64,000 nucleotides of DNA from Thiohalophilus thiocyanatoxydans (GCF_004366735.1 NZ_SOQX01000004.1:38697-102696); one strand, 5' to 3'; shown: positions 7,986 to 16,098, counted from the first letter of the stretch. Notes: generated from the letters alone by a model not told the origin. A program made the numbers and translations.

Positions 7986-9092
7986 ATGAAAACACCGCAA
8001 GAACGCTATCGGTCGGATCTCGAACGCAACGGATTTGTCTATGACCCGCAGCAGGCCGCGGCGGTGGAACAGACCCAGCGACTGTACGAGGAACTGCTCG
8101 CGATGGATGAGTGGCGGCCGGGTCTGCTGGCACGGCTGTTCGAACGTCAGCCTGAACCGGTACGGGGAATGTATATCTGGGGTGGCACCGGACGGGGCAA
8201 AACCTATCTGATGGACTGTTTTTACGACTGCCTCCCGTTTCGAAACAAGCATCGCGTGCACTATCACCGTTTTATGATCGATATCCATGCACGGCTTCGT
8301 GATCTGCCCCGTTCTCCCGATCCGCTGGTGGTCATTGCCAATGAAATTGCCGATCAACTCAAGGTGCTCTGCCTGGACGAATTCCATGTGCACGATATTG
8401 CCGATGCCATGTTGCTGGGCGGACTGCTCAGGGCGTTATTCGACAAGGGCGTGACACTGGTGGCAACCTCCAATATACCGATTGACGATCTGTATAAAAA
8501 CGGCTTACAGCGCGAACGTTTTATGTTTGCCATCGAGTTACTTAAACACTATACCCATGAAGTGGATTTGCGACAGGGAACCGATTACCGGTTTCGGCTT
8601 CTGGAAGCCAGCCAGAAATTTTATGTTGCCGGGCCCAAAGAGGGTGACAGGCTGATTGCCGCCGCGATCGAGAAAATGGCACCGGATACCCTCAAACATG
8701 ATCGTCAGTTAACCGTGAATAAACGGCAAATTGCTTATCGGGCCCTGGCTGACGATGTGATCTGGTTTGATTTCAACGCGCTGTGCAATACGCCGCGTTC
8801 GGCCAATGACTATATCCAGATTGCCCAGCAATTTCACACAATCTATATAAGTAATATATTTCGCATGAGTGAAGCGCACGACAGTGTTGCCAAGCGTTTT
8901 GTACACTTGATCGACGCGCTGTATGATCATAATGTCAAACTGGTTGCGGCGGCTGAAGTACCTCCCGCTGAACTGTATGCGGGCGGGCGCCTCGCGTTTG
9001 CTTTTGAACGGGCAGTCAGCCGGATTGCCGAGATGGGCAGCGCGAATTATCTCGCCTTGCCGCATCGACTGCGGAGCAATCGTCTTAACTGA
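7986..9092 (+). CDS. zapE: Cell division protein ZapE (AFG1-like ATPase)
   Basis: A 368-residue AFG1/ZapE family P-loop ATPase. Walker A is G-G-T-G-R-G-K-T at residues 66-73 and Walker B L-C-L-D-E at 128-132. E. coli ZapE associates with the Z-ring and modulates FtsZ bundling, mainly under stress. The length matches the family (about 375). It is 11 bp upstream of the lipoprotein gene and starts an operon with it and trmO. Confidence 0.93.
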   Translation: MKTPQERYRSDLERNGFVYDPQQAAAVEQTQRLYEELLAMDEWRPGLLARLFERQPEPVRGMYIWGGTGRGKTYLMDCFYDCLPFRNKHRVHYHRFMIDIHARLRDLPRSPDPLVVIANEIADQLKVLCLDEFHVHDIADAMLLGGLLRALFDKGVTLVATSNIPIDDLYKNGLQRERFMFAIELLKHYTHEVDLRQGTDYRFRLLEASQKFYVAGPKEGDRLIAAAIEKMAPDTLKHDRQLTVNKRQIAYRALADDVIWFDFNALCNTPRSANDYIQIAQQFHTIYISNIFRMSEAHDSVAKRFVHLIDALYDHNVKLVAAAEVPPAELYAGGRLAFAFERAVSRIAEMGSANYLALPHRLRSNRLN

Positions 9093-9103
9093 GGGAGAAT
9101 CAC

Positions 9104-10018
9104 ATGTGGTACCGTATTGGTCTGTTTCTGGTAGTCGGAACGTTAGCCGTGGCCGGTTGCCAGTCGATGTCGCAACCGGAGCACCCGCCGTTTGCCGATA
9201 TTCACCTGCATTACAACTGGGATCAGGATGAAATCTATACCCCGGAACAGGCGATCAAGGAGCTTGAGGAACACAACGTGGTACTGGCAGTGGTTTCCAG
9301 CGTCCCGTCTGATATGGCGCTCGAACTGGCCGATCTGGGCAAGGACTGGATCGTGCCGTTTTACAGCCCGTATTATGATGCCGGCAATCGACTGAACTGG
9401 TTTTACGACGAAAAAGTTGTCGACAAGGCTCGCGAGGCCCTGGCCAGTGGGAAATTTTACGGGCTGGGCGAAATGCATCTGGTGGCCGGTGCCGGACCGC
9501 GGCGTGACAACCCGGTTTTTCTCGGGCTGCTGGAACTGGCCAAAGAGTATGACGTACCCGTGAATATCCACACCGATTCCTCTCGCTACGAGTACATGTT
9601 ATCGATTTGTGAACAGCATCCCGAGGTAGTTTTTCAATGGTCCCATGTTGGCGGCATTCTGCAACCGGAGTCGATTACGCCGGTGATGGAGGCCTGCCCC
9701 AACGTCTGGGCGGATATGTCGGCCCGCGATCCCTGGCATTATGGTGATTTCGTTAAAACTACCGGGCCGATCCCCGATGAATGGCGTGAATGGCTTATTC
9801 GTTTTCAGGACCGGATTATGGTCGGTACCGATCCGGTCTCGGGCGGGCACGAGGTGTATACCTGGTACGAGGCGGATAACGGCTGGGATCATTATGCCCG
9901 CCTGTATAACTACCATCGCCACTGGCTGGATCAGTTGCCACCCGAAGTGGAAGAGAAAATCCGGCTGACCAATGCCCAACGGTTTTTTGACTACGCGTTG
10001 CAAAAGATGAATCAGTGA
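9104..10018 (+). CDS. Amidohydrolase-family lipoprotein (metal-dependent hydrolase)
   Basis: A 304-residue predicted lipoprotein: a short hydrophobic signal ends in V-A-G-C with the lipidated Cys19. After it comes a TIM-barrel amidohydrolase-2-type domain. Likely metal ligands are H34-x-H36 ('DIHLHY'), His156 ('NIHTD'), His181 ('WSHVGG') and Asp243 ('GTDP'). The domain is complete, so it should be an active hydrolase or decarboxylase held at the outer or inner membrane facing the periplasm. The substrate is unknown. The stop codon overlaps the GTG of trmO. Confidence 0.82.
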   Translation: MWYRIGLFLVVGTLAVAGCQSMSQPEHPPFADIHLHYNWDQDEIYTPEQAIKELEEHNVVLAVVSSVPSDMALELADLGKDWIVPFYSPYYDAGNRLNWFYDEKVVDKAREALASGKFYGLGEMHLVAGAGPRRDNPVFLGLLELAKEYDVPVNIHTDSSRYEYMLSICEQHPEVVFQWSHVGGILQPESITPVMEACPNVWADMSARDPWHYGDFVKTTGPIPDEWREWLIRFQDRIMVGTDPVSGGHEVYTWYEADNGWDHYARLYNYHRHWLDQLPPEVEEKIRLTNAQRFFDYALQKMNQ

Positions 10019-10722
10019 ATTATTCGTTTACGCCGATCGGCATTGTCCACTCCTGTTTCCCCGACAAGTTCGGTGTACCGCGCCAGCCGCAACTGGCGCC
10101 GGCGGCGACCGGCCGTATAGAACTGTTGCCACCCTATAACCGGGAGGAAGCGGTACGGGAACTGAACGGCTTTTCCCATATCTGGGTGGTGTTTGTGTTC
10201 CACGAGGCCAAACGGGAAGTCTGGAAGCCGACCGTGCGCCCTCCACGGCTGGGGGGGAATCGGCGAGTCGGGGTTTTCGCCAGCCGTTCCCCGGAACGGC
10301 CCAACCCGATCGGCCTCTCCCTGCTGACACTCGATGGTATGCAAACCGGTGAAGGTGGGGTGATACTGCAGGTGAGTAACCTGGATCTGATCGACGGCAC
10401 GCCGGTACTGGATATCAAACCCTATGTCCCCTATGCCGACAGCGTTCCCGACGCGCGTGCCGGATTTGCCCCGCAGGCGCCGGACAAACGATTGCCGGTT
10501 AATTTCTCGGAGACTGCCCGACAGCAACTTCAGGCATTAAGCGCTAACTACCCCGACCTGCCTACCCTGGTCGAACAGGTGTTGCAACAGGATCCGCGTC
10601 CGGCCTATCAGGAGAAGGCCGTCGACAGCGAACGGGTGTTTGGTATGTGTTTGTACGATCTGGAGATCAAATGGCAGGTGCAAAACGACGTGGTGCAGGT
10701 GATAGAGGTGAGAGCTCAATAG
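10015..10722 (+). CDS. trmO: tRNA (N6-threonylcarbamoyladenosine37-N6)-methyltransferase TrmO
   Basis: A 235-residue TrmO (YaeB) protein, which methylates t6A37 to m6t6A in threonine tRNAs using SAM. The family marks 'TPIGIVHSCFPDKFGVPRQP' at the N-terminus, 'RPPRLGGNRRVGVFASRSPERPNPIG' in the centre and 'VLDIKPYVPYAD' are all clear. The start is a GTG whose last bases form the TGA of the upstream lipoprotein gene (GTGA overlap), so translation is coupled. Confidence 0.93.
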   Translation: MNYSFTPIGIVHSCFPDKFGVPRQPQLAPAATGRIELLPPYNREEAVRELNGFSHIWVVFVFHEAKREVWKPTVRPPRLGGNRRVGVFASRSPERPNPIGLSLLTLDGMQTGEGGVILQVSNLDLIDGTPVLDIKPYVPYADSVPDARAGFAPQAPDKRLPVNFSETARQQLQALSANYPDLPTLVEQVLQQDPRPAYQEKAVDSERVFGMCLYDLEIKWQVQNDVVQVIEVRAQ

Positions 10723-10824
10723 GCGTTTTGAGTAACCGTCCATTTTACTGAGTAGCCTGGAACAAGGAGCAATGCGACGGATCCAGGGGTTTGCCCGTTT
10801 ATTGATTTACCTGACCAGATCAAT

Positions 10825-10918
10825 CTCTCGCAGAGACGTTTATGCCCGTTGTTTGGGTGCCAAGGCGCAAAGAACCATTATTTTCTACTTTGCGTCTTGG
10901 CATCTCTGCGAGAGAAAT
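10825..10918. repeat. Long intergenic palindrome, copy 1 (CGCAGAG/TTTGCGTC element)
   Basis: A roughly 90-bp element beginning CTCTCGCAGAGACG and ending ATCTCTGCGAGAG, with inner arms GGCGCAAAG and CTTTGCGTC around an AT-rich centre. A near-identical copy in the other orientation lies at 30544-30631, including the internal words TATGCCCGTTGTTTGGGTG. It sits in the gap between trmO and the convergent NTF2-like gene. Confidence 0.85.
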
Positions 10919-10968
10919 TGAGTCTGGTATATCCGTCTGCACTGCTCTACAGTGCGGCCGGATATGGG

Positions 10969-11397
10969 TCAGTGTACAACCGGGGCGGGCTCTTTCTCCT
11001 GCGAGAGATCCCGGGGCATGGGCGAGGCGTGGTGCAGGATCATCTTCCAGCCGGCGGGGGTCTGTTCATAGACATTGGTGACGACAAACTGAAACACCTT
11101 CTCGGTCTCGTCCTGAACATGAATATTCTCGATCAGGGTATGGATCGCGGTCTGCCGGCCCTGATGGATCGCGATGTCTGACAGCTCGATGATAACGTCG
11201 CCGGTGTTTTTCAGGATGGTTTCCCAGCTTTTGATGATCGCCGGGGTGCCGAGCAGGCGATCGCCCATCGGGTGCACACAACTGGTATGCGAGGCGTCCA
11301 GCCAGATGCCACGCATGGCCGCCAGATCCCCCCGGCTGAAGGCGGTATAAAAGGCGTTTTCGGCCTCGGTAGAGGTTACAAAATCGGTTGATGACAT
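10969..11397 (-). CDS. SnoaL/NTF2-like domain protein
   Basis: A 142-residue protein with the cone-shaped NTF2/SnoaL fold as judged by sequence: 'AENAFYTAFSRGDLAAMRGIW' helices, 'VHPMG' strand start, and the C-terminal 'VTNVYEQTPAGWKMILHHASP' strands. Members are isomerases, hydrolases or ligand-binding proteins of stress response; no catalytic residue set can be assigned. CAGGAAC precedes the ATG at 11397. It is convergent with trmO and divergent from the thioredoxin-like gene at 11690. Confidence 0.78.
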   Translation of the reverse strand: MSSTDFVTSTEAENAFYTAFSRGDLAAMRGIWLDASHTSCVHPMGDRLLGTPAIIKSWETILKNTGDVIIELSDIAIHQGRQTAIHTLIENIHVQDETEKVFQFVVTNVYEQTPAGWKMILHHASPMPRDLSQEKEPAPVVH

Positions 11398-11689
11398 GGT
11401 GTTCCTGCAGGTTTCAATTTCCTGGCGAGTTTAGCGAATATTGCCCGTCGGTGCCTGGATGCACCTGGTGGTGATTGTTGGTCAGTATCCTGTAGCAGGT
11501 CAATGGAATATTTTTACTGTGTACTCTGTCTGAATAGTATGGAGGCGGTTTATTTCCCTGTTGATCGCGGGGTCGTTATGGAGCCTGAGAGCGCGGCCTG
11601 CTGGAACCCGGTATCGGTTGTTCTGTCGAATATAATAGAATGCGGATGTTGCGTGGCTGTCATTATTAAATTCCAAGGATTATAGCGTT
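11398..11689. other. Intergenic region without a recognised gene
   Basis: Just under 300 bp between two divergent genes. It is more AT-rich than its surroundings. A 60-codon frame at 11503-11685 exists but has poor coding character and no ribosome site, so I do not call it. Promoters for both flanking genes are presumably here. Confidence 0.5.
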
Positions 11690-12208
11690 ATGTTGTTACG
11701 TGTTACTGATTTGTGGCGCCTGCTTGTGTTGTGCCTGGCGTTTGTTCCGGCCCTGGTCGTGGCCGAGAGTCCGTTCAAGGACATGTCCGGTGAGACTCGA
11801 ACGGTTGAGGAATTCACCGGCGAGGGTAAGTGGACGGTGGTCATGATCTGGGCATCCGATTGTCATGTCTGTAATCGTGAAATCCATAATTATGTGGACT
11901 TTCATTTTGTCCATGCGGATAAGGATGCACGGGTGCTCGGGATCTCGATCGACGGCTGGGCGGGGAAAGATGACGCGGCGGATTTCATTGAGCGTCACAA
12001 GGTTGATTTTCCCAACCTGATAGGCAATGTCGATGCGGTAGCCGACTGGTTTATGCGACAAAGCGGGGCACGTTGGGCCGGCACGCCGACTTTCCTGCTG
12101 TATAACCCCGAGGGTGAGCTCAAGGCCCAGCAGGTGGGCGCCGTACCGGTGGACCTGATTGAAGAGTTTATCAGCGACCCCGCCCGGTCGGCCGCGGCCG
12201 CCGACTGA
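11690..12208 (+). CDS. Periplasmic thioredoxin-like (TlpA/redoxin type) protein
   Basis: A 172-residue exported thioredoxin-fold protein. The first 25 residues form a signal peptide ending in V-V-A-E. The active site is C58-H-V-C61 ('WASDCHVCN'), and 'AGTPTFLLYNPEGEL' provides the cis-proline loop. This fits TlpA/ResA-like reductases that act on cytochrome c or other periplasmic disulfides. The C-terminus is Ala-rich. There is no obvious partner gene next to it. Confidence 0.8.
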   Translation: MLLRVTDLWRLLVLCLAFVPALVVAESPFKDMSGETRTVEEFTGEGKWTVVMIWASDCHVCNREIHNYVDFHFVHADKDARVLGISIDGWAGKDDAADFIERHKVDFPNLIGNVDAVADWFMRQSGARWAGTPTFLLYNPEGELKAQQVGAVPVDLIEEFISDPARSAAAAD

Positions 12209-12414
12209 CACGGAGGCCGTTGATTCGCTGACCATCCCTCTTCACCGCCCCGATGCCAAGGTGGTGGTGCATTCCGCGGGACGCGGCTATCCCGCCGCTC
12301 TGGTCGAAATACCCCGCTGGCCTGGCTGCATGGTGAACAGCCGTACCGTCGGGGGCTGGTCCTGTCATCCGCCCGGCTTTAGAATAGTTGTTTGTTAACC
12401 CGAGGGAGTCGAGC

Positions 12415-12810
12415 ATGAGTGACAAGGTCGCCGTGATGGTCAATGGCCAGGCAGAGGTTGAATTTGACCGGAACAAGCCGCTGACCGATCTGCAAAAAAC
12501 CTATCTGGATAAAATGGATCAGGAAATGGACAAGGGCATTCATCTGTCCGGCGAAGCAATCGCCCAGCCGGATCAGATCCAGCGGGCCAAATTCGTGGCC
12601 AATGCCCTGCTGGAGTCGATTCAGAGTGAGGATGAGCCGCGCATTGCCGCGACCTGTTCCTGGCTGGCGGTCCGTTTGCCGGAGCTTAAACAGGTTCGTG
12701 CCGATCTCAAGGACGAGAGTTTCAGCATTGATCTGGTCTTTGATCAGGAACACAAGAATCAGGTCCAGGTCGCTTTCGACCCTTCCGCCAGCAAGAGCAG
12801 TTTCCACTGA
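12415..12810 (+). CDS. Conserved hypothetical protein
   Basis: A 131-residue soluble, acidic, helix-rich protein I cannot assign. The middle reads 'FVANALLESIQSEDEPRIAATCSWLAVRLPELKQVRAD' and the C-terminus has beta character. The ATG at 12415 has GAGGGAG before it; the frame opens earlier at 12388, but without a ribosome site. It follows the thioredoxin-like gene by about 200 bp in which no gene is recognised. Confidence 0.7.
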   Translation: MSDKVAVMVNGQAEVEFDRNKPLTDLQKTYLDKMDQEMDKGIHLSGEAIAQPDQIQRAKFVANALLESIQSEDEPRIAATCSWLAVRLPELKQVRADLKDESFSIDLVFDQEHKNQVQVAFDPSASKSSFH

Positions 12811-12922
12811 AGGGGAAATCAAGCCGACTCCGGCCTTGCGCGGCGGAAGCCCGGTGGGTGAGGGCGTGCCGGTTTCCCGTTTCGGCTTCAAAGCCGTTTA
12901 AGATCGGTAGTCTGCGGGTCGG

Positions 12923-13075
12923 ATGTTTGCCATAGAAGAGCGGGAACAGTTGACCGATCCCCAATTGCCGGTTAATTTCTGGAAACGGATGTCAGCCGTC
13001 GATGACGGGCTGGCGCAGCGACAAAACAGAACAATCGGGTCAATCAGAATAATAAAACCGGGCAATATACCATGA
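12923..13075 (+). CDS. Possible small ORF coupled to the next gene
   Basis: A 50-codon frame whose TGA overlaps the ATG of the membrane protein gene at 13072 (ATGA). The first 35 residues are acidic with good coding character ('EEREQLTDPQLPVNFW'), the rest is Ile-rich. The ribosome site is weak. The overlap is the main argument: it would couple translation of the downstream gene. It could be a real small protein, an upstream regulatory ORF, or chance. Confidence 0.35.
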   Translation: MFAIEEREQLTDPQLPVNFWKRMSAVDDGLAQRQNRTIGSIRIIKPGNIP

Positions 13076-13392
13076 AGCAGTTTTTAATCGATCTCAAACC
13101 TCTGCGGATAGCACTGATCATCTGCGCTCTGTTGACCATTGTTTTGCAACCGGAACCCGGAACCTCTCCGGTCTATCATGGCCGGGAGATGGTCTCGACC
13201 CTGCTGGTGCCGGTTCTGGCGCCGCTGTTTTTTATGCTGATGATGCTGGACTCTCTGATAGCCACGCTCTGGCACAGTCAGACAGCCGGTGAAGAACAGC
13301 AACGTTATCGGCGCATTCGTAACACGGATCTTATAATTGGCGGTTTGCTGTTGTTATCCTGGCTGCCTTACTTCATTGCCCTGGTCAACTAA
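13072..13392 (+). CDS. Small integral membrane protein, hypothetical
   Basis: A 106-residue protein with three predicted transmembrane segments (about residues 12-27, 43-66 and 87-105) and a basic, Arg/Glu-rich loop between the second and third. I do not recognise the family. It ends 12 bp before the FHA gene, with which it is likely co-transcribed. Confidence 0.68.
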   Translation: MKQFLIDLKPLRIALIICALLTIVLQPEPGTSPVYHGREMVSTLLVPVLAPLFFMLMMLDSLIATLWHSQTAGEEQQRYRRIRNTDLIIGGLLLLSWLPYFIALVN

Positions 13393-13404
13393 GAGAGATA
13401 ATAA

Positions 13405-13839
13405 ATGGCGCTTTTGCTACAGAAGACCGATGACGGTGCCGGCATAAAACTGCCAATTGACAAGCAACGAATCACCATCGGCCGGCACAGCAGTAATGAT
13501 ATCAGCCTGGAAGATGAGCTGGTCAGCAAGGAGCATGCGGTCGTCGAGGTGATGCAGGCGCCGGATGAAAGTGGCCGGATCGAATTTATGATCCAGGATA
13601 TGGAATCCACCAACCGGACCTATGTGAACGATCATGCCATCTCGCTGCATAAACTGCGACATGGTGACATTATCCGTATCGGCATCAACCAGTTTATGTT
13701 TGTTGACGAGGCTGACGGCGAGATGGACGAAACCGCCCAGCTCTACAAGACCTGGATCCCGGGCGTGTTCTACACCGGCAAAAAGAAAAAAGCCAAGAAA
13801 AAAGCGGCCAAGAAAAAAACGTCAAAAAAGAAACGCTGA
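13405..13839 (+). CDS. FHA domain protein with lysine-rich tail
   Basis: A 144-residue protein: an FHA domain (residues about 5-100) that should bind phosphothreonine peptides, then a linker and a Lys/Ala tail from about residue 125 to the end. Phosphopeptide-contact residues are present: G26-R27-H-S29, S41-x2-H44, and S-T-N70-R-T-Y-V-N. The repetitive KKKAKKKA tail resembles histone H1-like bacterial tails and probably binds nucleic acid or membranes. No Ser/Thr kinase gene is nearby, so its phospho-ligand is unknown. Confidence 0.88.
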   Translation: MALLLQKTDDGAGIKLPIDKQRITIGRHSSNDISLEDELVSKEHAVVEVMQAPDESGRIEFMIQDMESTNRTYVNDHAISLHKLRHGDIIRIGINQFMFVDEADGEMDETAQLYKTWIPGVFYTGKKKKAKKKAAKKKTSKKKR

Positions 13840-13867
13840 TCTTCGATATCCAGTTAACCTGCCAGAG

Positions 13868-14042
13868 AAAAGATCTCAACGCAGAGGCGCTGAGGCGCAA
13901 AGGAGCGCAGAGAATAAAATAATGTTGGGTTTTGAATGATGATTAATAATCGTAAGTCGTAAGTCGTAAATCAGAACTCAGCACTCAGCACTCAGCACTC
14001 AGAACTCAGAACTCTCCCTTCGCGCCTCTGCGTTGGATTTTG
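13868..14042. repeat. Intergenic repeat cluster: inverted CGCAGAGGCGC pair and heptamer tandem repeat
   Basis: ACGCAGAGGCGCTGAGGCGC near 13875 is matched in inverse orientation by CGCGCCTCTGCGTT at about 14018-14034. Between them a heptamer tandem runs from about 13950 to 14010: GTAAGTC-type units, then CAGAACT/CAGCACT units repeated six or more times. Nothing here codes for protein. Confidence 0.8.
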
Positions 14043-14046
14043 AACT

Positions 14047-14391
14047 CTAGAATCCGGCGTGTTGTTCGATGAAGTCCCGGATATAGCCGGCGGTTTGCGC
14101 ACCGCTGAACCGGGCCTGCTCCTCGCCATGACGAAACAGGATGATAGTGGGAAAGCCCCGGACCTGGTAGCGGCCGGCCAGTTTCATGTTCTCGCCGTCA
14201 TCCACCTCGATCTTGCCCAGCTGTACCCGCCCGGCGTACTCGGCAATGACCTGTTCCAGTACCGGGGCGATGCTGATGCAGGGTGGACACCATTCGGCCC
14301 ACAGATCGACCAGTACCGGCCGGGCGTGGGAGGCAGCCAGGACTTTTTGATCGAAGTTGTCCAGATCGACGGTAAAGATATCGGGTGGCAT
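14047..14391 (-). CDS. Thioredoxin family protein
   Basis: A 114-residue thioredoxin with active site W34-C35-P-P-C38 (CPPC instead of CGPC) and the 'VRGFPTIILF' cis-proline loop. It is cytoplasmic, with no signal peptide. The CPPC variant and overall sequence suggest an atypical thioredoxin. It lies 82 bp downstream of the CDP-archaeol-synthase-like gene on the same strand, so they may share a transcript. Confidence 0.88.
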   Translation of the reverse strand: MPPDIFTVDLDNFDQKVLAASHARPVLVDLWAEWCPPCISIAPVLEQVIAEYAGRVQLGKIEVDDGENMKLAGRYQVRGFPTIILFRHGEEQARFSGAQTAGYIRDFIEQHAGF

Positions 14392-14473
14392 GTCAGCTAT
14401 CTATGAGTTGTGAGAGGTGGCAAAAGGCTGACGATTATAATGAGCCGGGCGGCGCAAGTCACGGGTTGCCCCT

Positions 14474-14956
14474 CTACCAGGGGCGACGACGGATGTGCAG
14501 ACGATACAGCCCGCGCGACATCAGCACATTAATCAGCATGAACAACGGCGGGACGAGCAGGATTTCCTGCCAGCCGAGCCCAAGGGGTTGGTAGAGGACC
14601 AACAGCGGAAGCAGCGCCTCGGGGAGTTGATCCAGACCAGGTGCCGCCGCACCCGGCGTTAGCTGCCGTCGGCGTTTAATGAAGCTGGCCAGCAGATCCC
14701 CGAGCATACTCAGTGCGCCGAACAGGGCACCCAGCCATAACGGCAGATTCAGCAGCCAACCGGCCGCGGCGGTCAACAGCACGGCGGCGATCAGTCCGCG
14801 CCAGGTCTTGTGATCCCCGAACAGCTGCCGACCGTCGGCCAGATGGTGATCGGCATCCAGGGGGCGGTGCCAATGGCGTATCCCGGGCAGCCAGCGCACC
14901 AGAATCGGCGCGCCATTGGCTACCAGGAGTAAAAACAGGCACAGTAGAATCGTCAT
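14474..14956 (-). CDS. CDP-archaeol synthase-like membrane protein (DUF46/CarS family)
   Basis: A 160-residue protein with four to five hydrophobic helices and the conserved 'LFGDHKTWRG' motif followed by 'GALSMLGDLLASFIKRR' that mark the CarS/DUF46 branch of the CDP-alcohol/CTP transferase fold. In archaea CarS attaches CMP to unsaturated archaetidic acid; bacterial homologues are small and of unknown substrate, probably a lipid phosphate. An ATG at 14977 opens the frame seven codons earlier. Confidence 0.75.
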   Translation of the reverse strand: MTILLCLFLLLVANGAPILVRWLPGIRHWHRPLDADHHLADGRQLFGDHKTWRGLIAAVLLTAAAGWLLNLPLWLGALFGALSMLGDLLASFIKRRRQLTPGAAAPGLDQLPEALLPLLVLYQPLGLGWQEILLVPPLFMLINVLMSRGLYRLHIRRRPW

Positions 14957-15128
14957 AGCAGGCATGTTAGCGGGCAATGCCCTTTCCCACCAGTGGGTTC
15001 AATGGATTGCCGGGGCCATTACAAATGACGCGAAACTGACTACGATTACCAGTGAGAGAAATAGTTGCGAGCGTCTCCCCGACGAAAGTTGCCGGGAGAA
15101 GGGTCGTGTTGCAAGGGAGGTATTGATT

Positions 15129-15539
15129 ATGTCGGAAAACCGTTGCGCCTTCAGCGCGCCCCAGATCGCCGAGCAATATGTCTGCCGTCTCGGCCAGCAG
15201 GTCGTACGTCGTGGCGGAACCGAGGTAGCCTGTTCCGACAACGGGGCCTGTTCCCGTTGCGAAGCGGTACTCGAGTGGCTCAAGCAGGTCAGCTTGCCGG
15301 TGTTCGGCGTGGAGGACGATCTGACCAGCATGCCGCACAGTGTGCTGCAGAAGATCCAGTTCGGGAGCTTGTCCGGTTTGCAGGAACTGCTGGATAGCGA
15401 ACCTGATGAACGTGTGGATATTGATGCCCTGCTGACCCGGGCGGCGGAGCAGTATGGTGGTATAGACAGCTTGCCCTATACCGATTTAGTTGAGACCATC
15501 ACCCATTACAAACTCAAACGACGACAGCACCGCCGTTGA
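15129..15539 (+). CDS. Four-cysteine protein, paralogue 1 (hypothetical)
   Basis: A 136-residue soluble protein of unknown family. Cysteines lie at 6, 19, 35, 41 and 44. The spacing C6-x12-C19-x15-C35-x8-C44 is identical to that in the protein at 35631-36089, and both share 'LPYT[DE]LV[EK]TI' near a basic C-terminus and a '[IV]Q-x-G-x-L-x-G-L-Q-x-L-L' segment. A metal or iron-sulfur site is inferred from the cysteines. GGAGG lies eight bases upstream of the ATG. An FKBP gene follows 25 bp later on the same strand, so they are likely co-transcribed. Confidence 0.75.
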   Translation: MSENRCAFSAPQIAEQYVCRLGQQVVRRGGTEVACSDNGACSRCEAVLEWLKQVSLPVFGVEDDLTSMPHSVLQKIQFGSLSGLQELLDSEPDERVDIDALLTRAAEQYGGIDSLPYTDLVETITHYKLKRRQHRR

Positions 15540-15564
15540 AGGTGCACGCGCCAGGAGCAAATTG

Positions 15565-15921
15565 ATGTCTTTACCGCAGGAATTACAAGTGATTGATCAA
15601 AAAATCGGCGATGGCGAGGAAGCCGTCAAGGGCAAGCTGGCTGCCGTTCATTATCAGGGCTGGTTATATGATGACGAAGCGGAAGAGAACAAGGGCTTTG
15701 AGTTTGACAGCTCCCGCACACGCGAACCGCTGACGATTCCGCTGGGTGCCGGGGTCGTGGTCAAAGGGATGGAAGAGGGTGTGATCGGCATGAAGACCGG
15801 CGGTCTGCGTACTATCATCATCCCGTCGGAGCTGGCCTATGGCGACAAGGGCGCCGGCAACGTCATTCCGCCCGATGCGGCGTTGATCTTCGAAGTCGAA
15901 CTGATGGACGTGCGGGGGTAG
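15565..15921 (+). CDS. FKBP-type peptidyl-prolyl cis-trans isomerase
   Basis: A 118-residue single-domain FKBP, a proline isomerase and folding helper. Typical marks are 'VHYQGWLYD', 'FDSS', 'VVKGMEEGVIGMKTGGLRTIIIPSELAYGDKGAG', and 'IPPDAALIFEVELMDV'. No signal peptide, so cytoplasmic. CAGGAG lies just before the ATG at 15565; the frame opens earlier but overlaps the preceding gene. It shares a likely transcript with the four-cysteine gene. Confidence 0.92.
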   Translation: MSLPQELQVIDQKIGDGEEAVKGKLAAVHYQGWLYDDEAEENKGFEFDSSRTREPLTIPLGAGVVVKGMEEGVIGMKTGGLRTIIIPSELAYGDKGAGNVIPPDAALIFEVELMDVRG

Positions 15922-15940
15922 GGAAGAAAGAGATAATTTT

Positions 15941-16012
15941 GAATGTTGAGTTCTGAATTTTGAATTGCGGTTCACGATGAATTCAAAATTCATCATTCAG
16001 AATTCAACATTA
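15941..16012. repeat. Imperfect inverted repeat, AT-rich
   Basis: Left arm GAATGTTGAGTTCTGAATT and right arm AATTCAGAATTCAACATT type sequences face each other around a short centre, giving a long AT-rich hairpin after the FKBP gene. It resembles the TTCTGAA/TTGAG heptamer repeats seen at other intergenic sites. Confidence 0.7.
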
Positions 16013-16043
16013 TTTCCCGCCCTCTGCGTTAATGCTCTTTATG

Positions 16044-16080
16044 CAGAAAAAAGGGGAACCCGTGGGCCCCCCTTTTTGTC
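16044..16080. terminator. Bidirectional terminator between FKBP and RRM genes
   Basis: GAAAAAAGGGG ... CCCCCCTTTTTG with a short GTGGG-containing loop. A-tract on one side and T-tract on the other allow termination of both the FKBP (+) and RRM (-) transcripts. Confidence 0.75.
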
Positions 16081-16098
16081 TGGTGTCACGACAGACGG

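Noticed and set aside
11503..11685. 60-codon frame in the gap before the thioredoxin-like gene
   Set aside because: No ribosome site and poor coding character.
12209..12414. Possible frameshifted gene between the thioredoxin-like and hypothetical genes
   Set aside because: Short, protein-like pieces in two frames, but no ribosome site, no family match and no overlap of the pieces; too weak to call.
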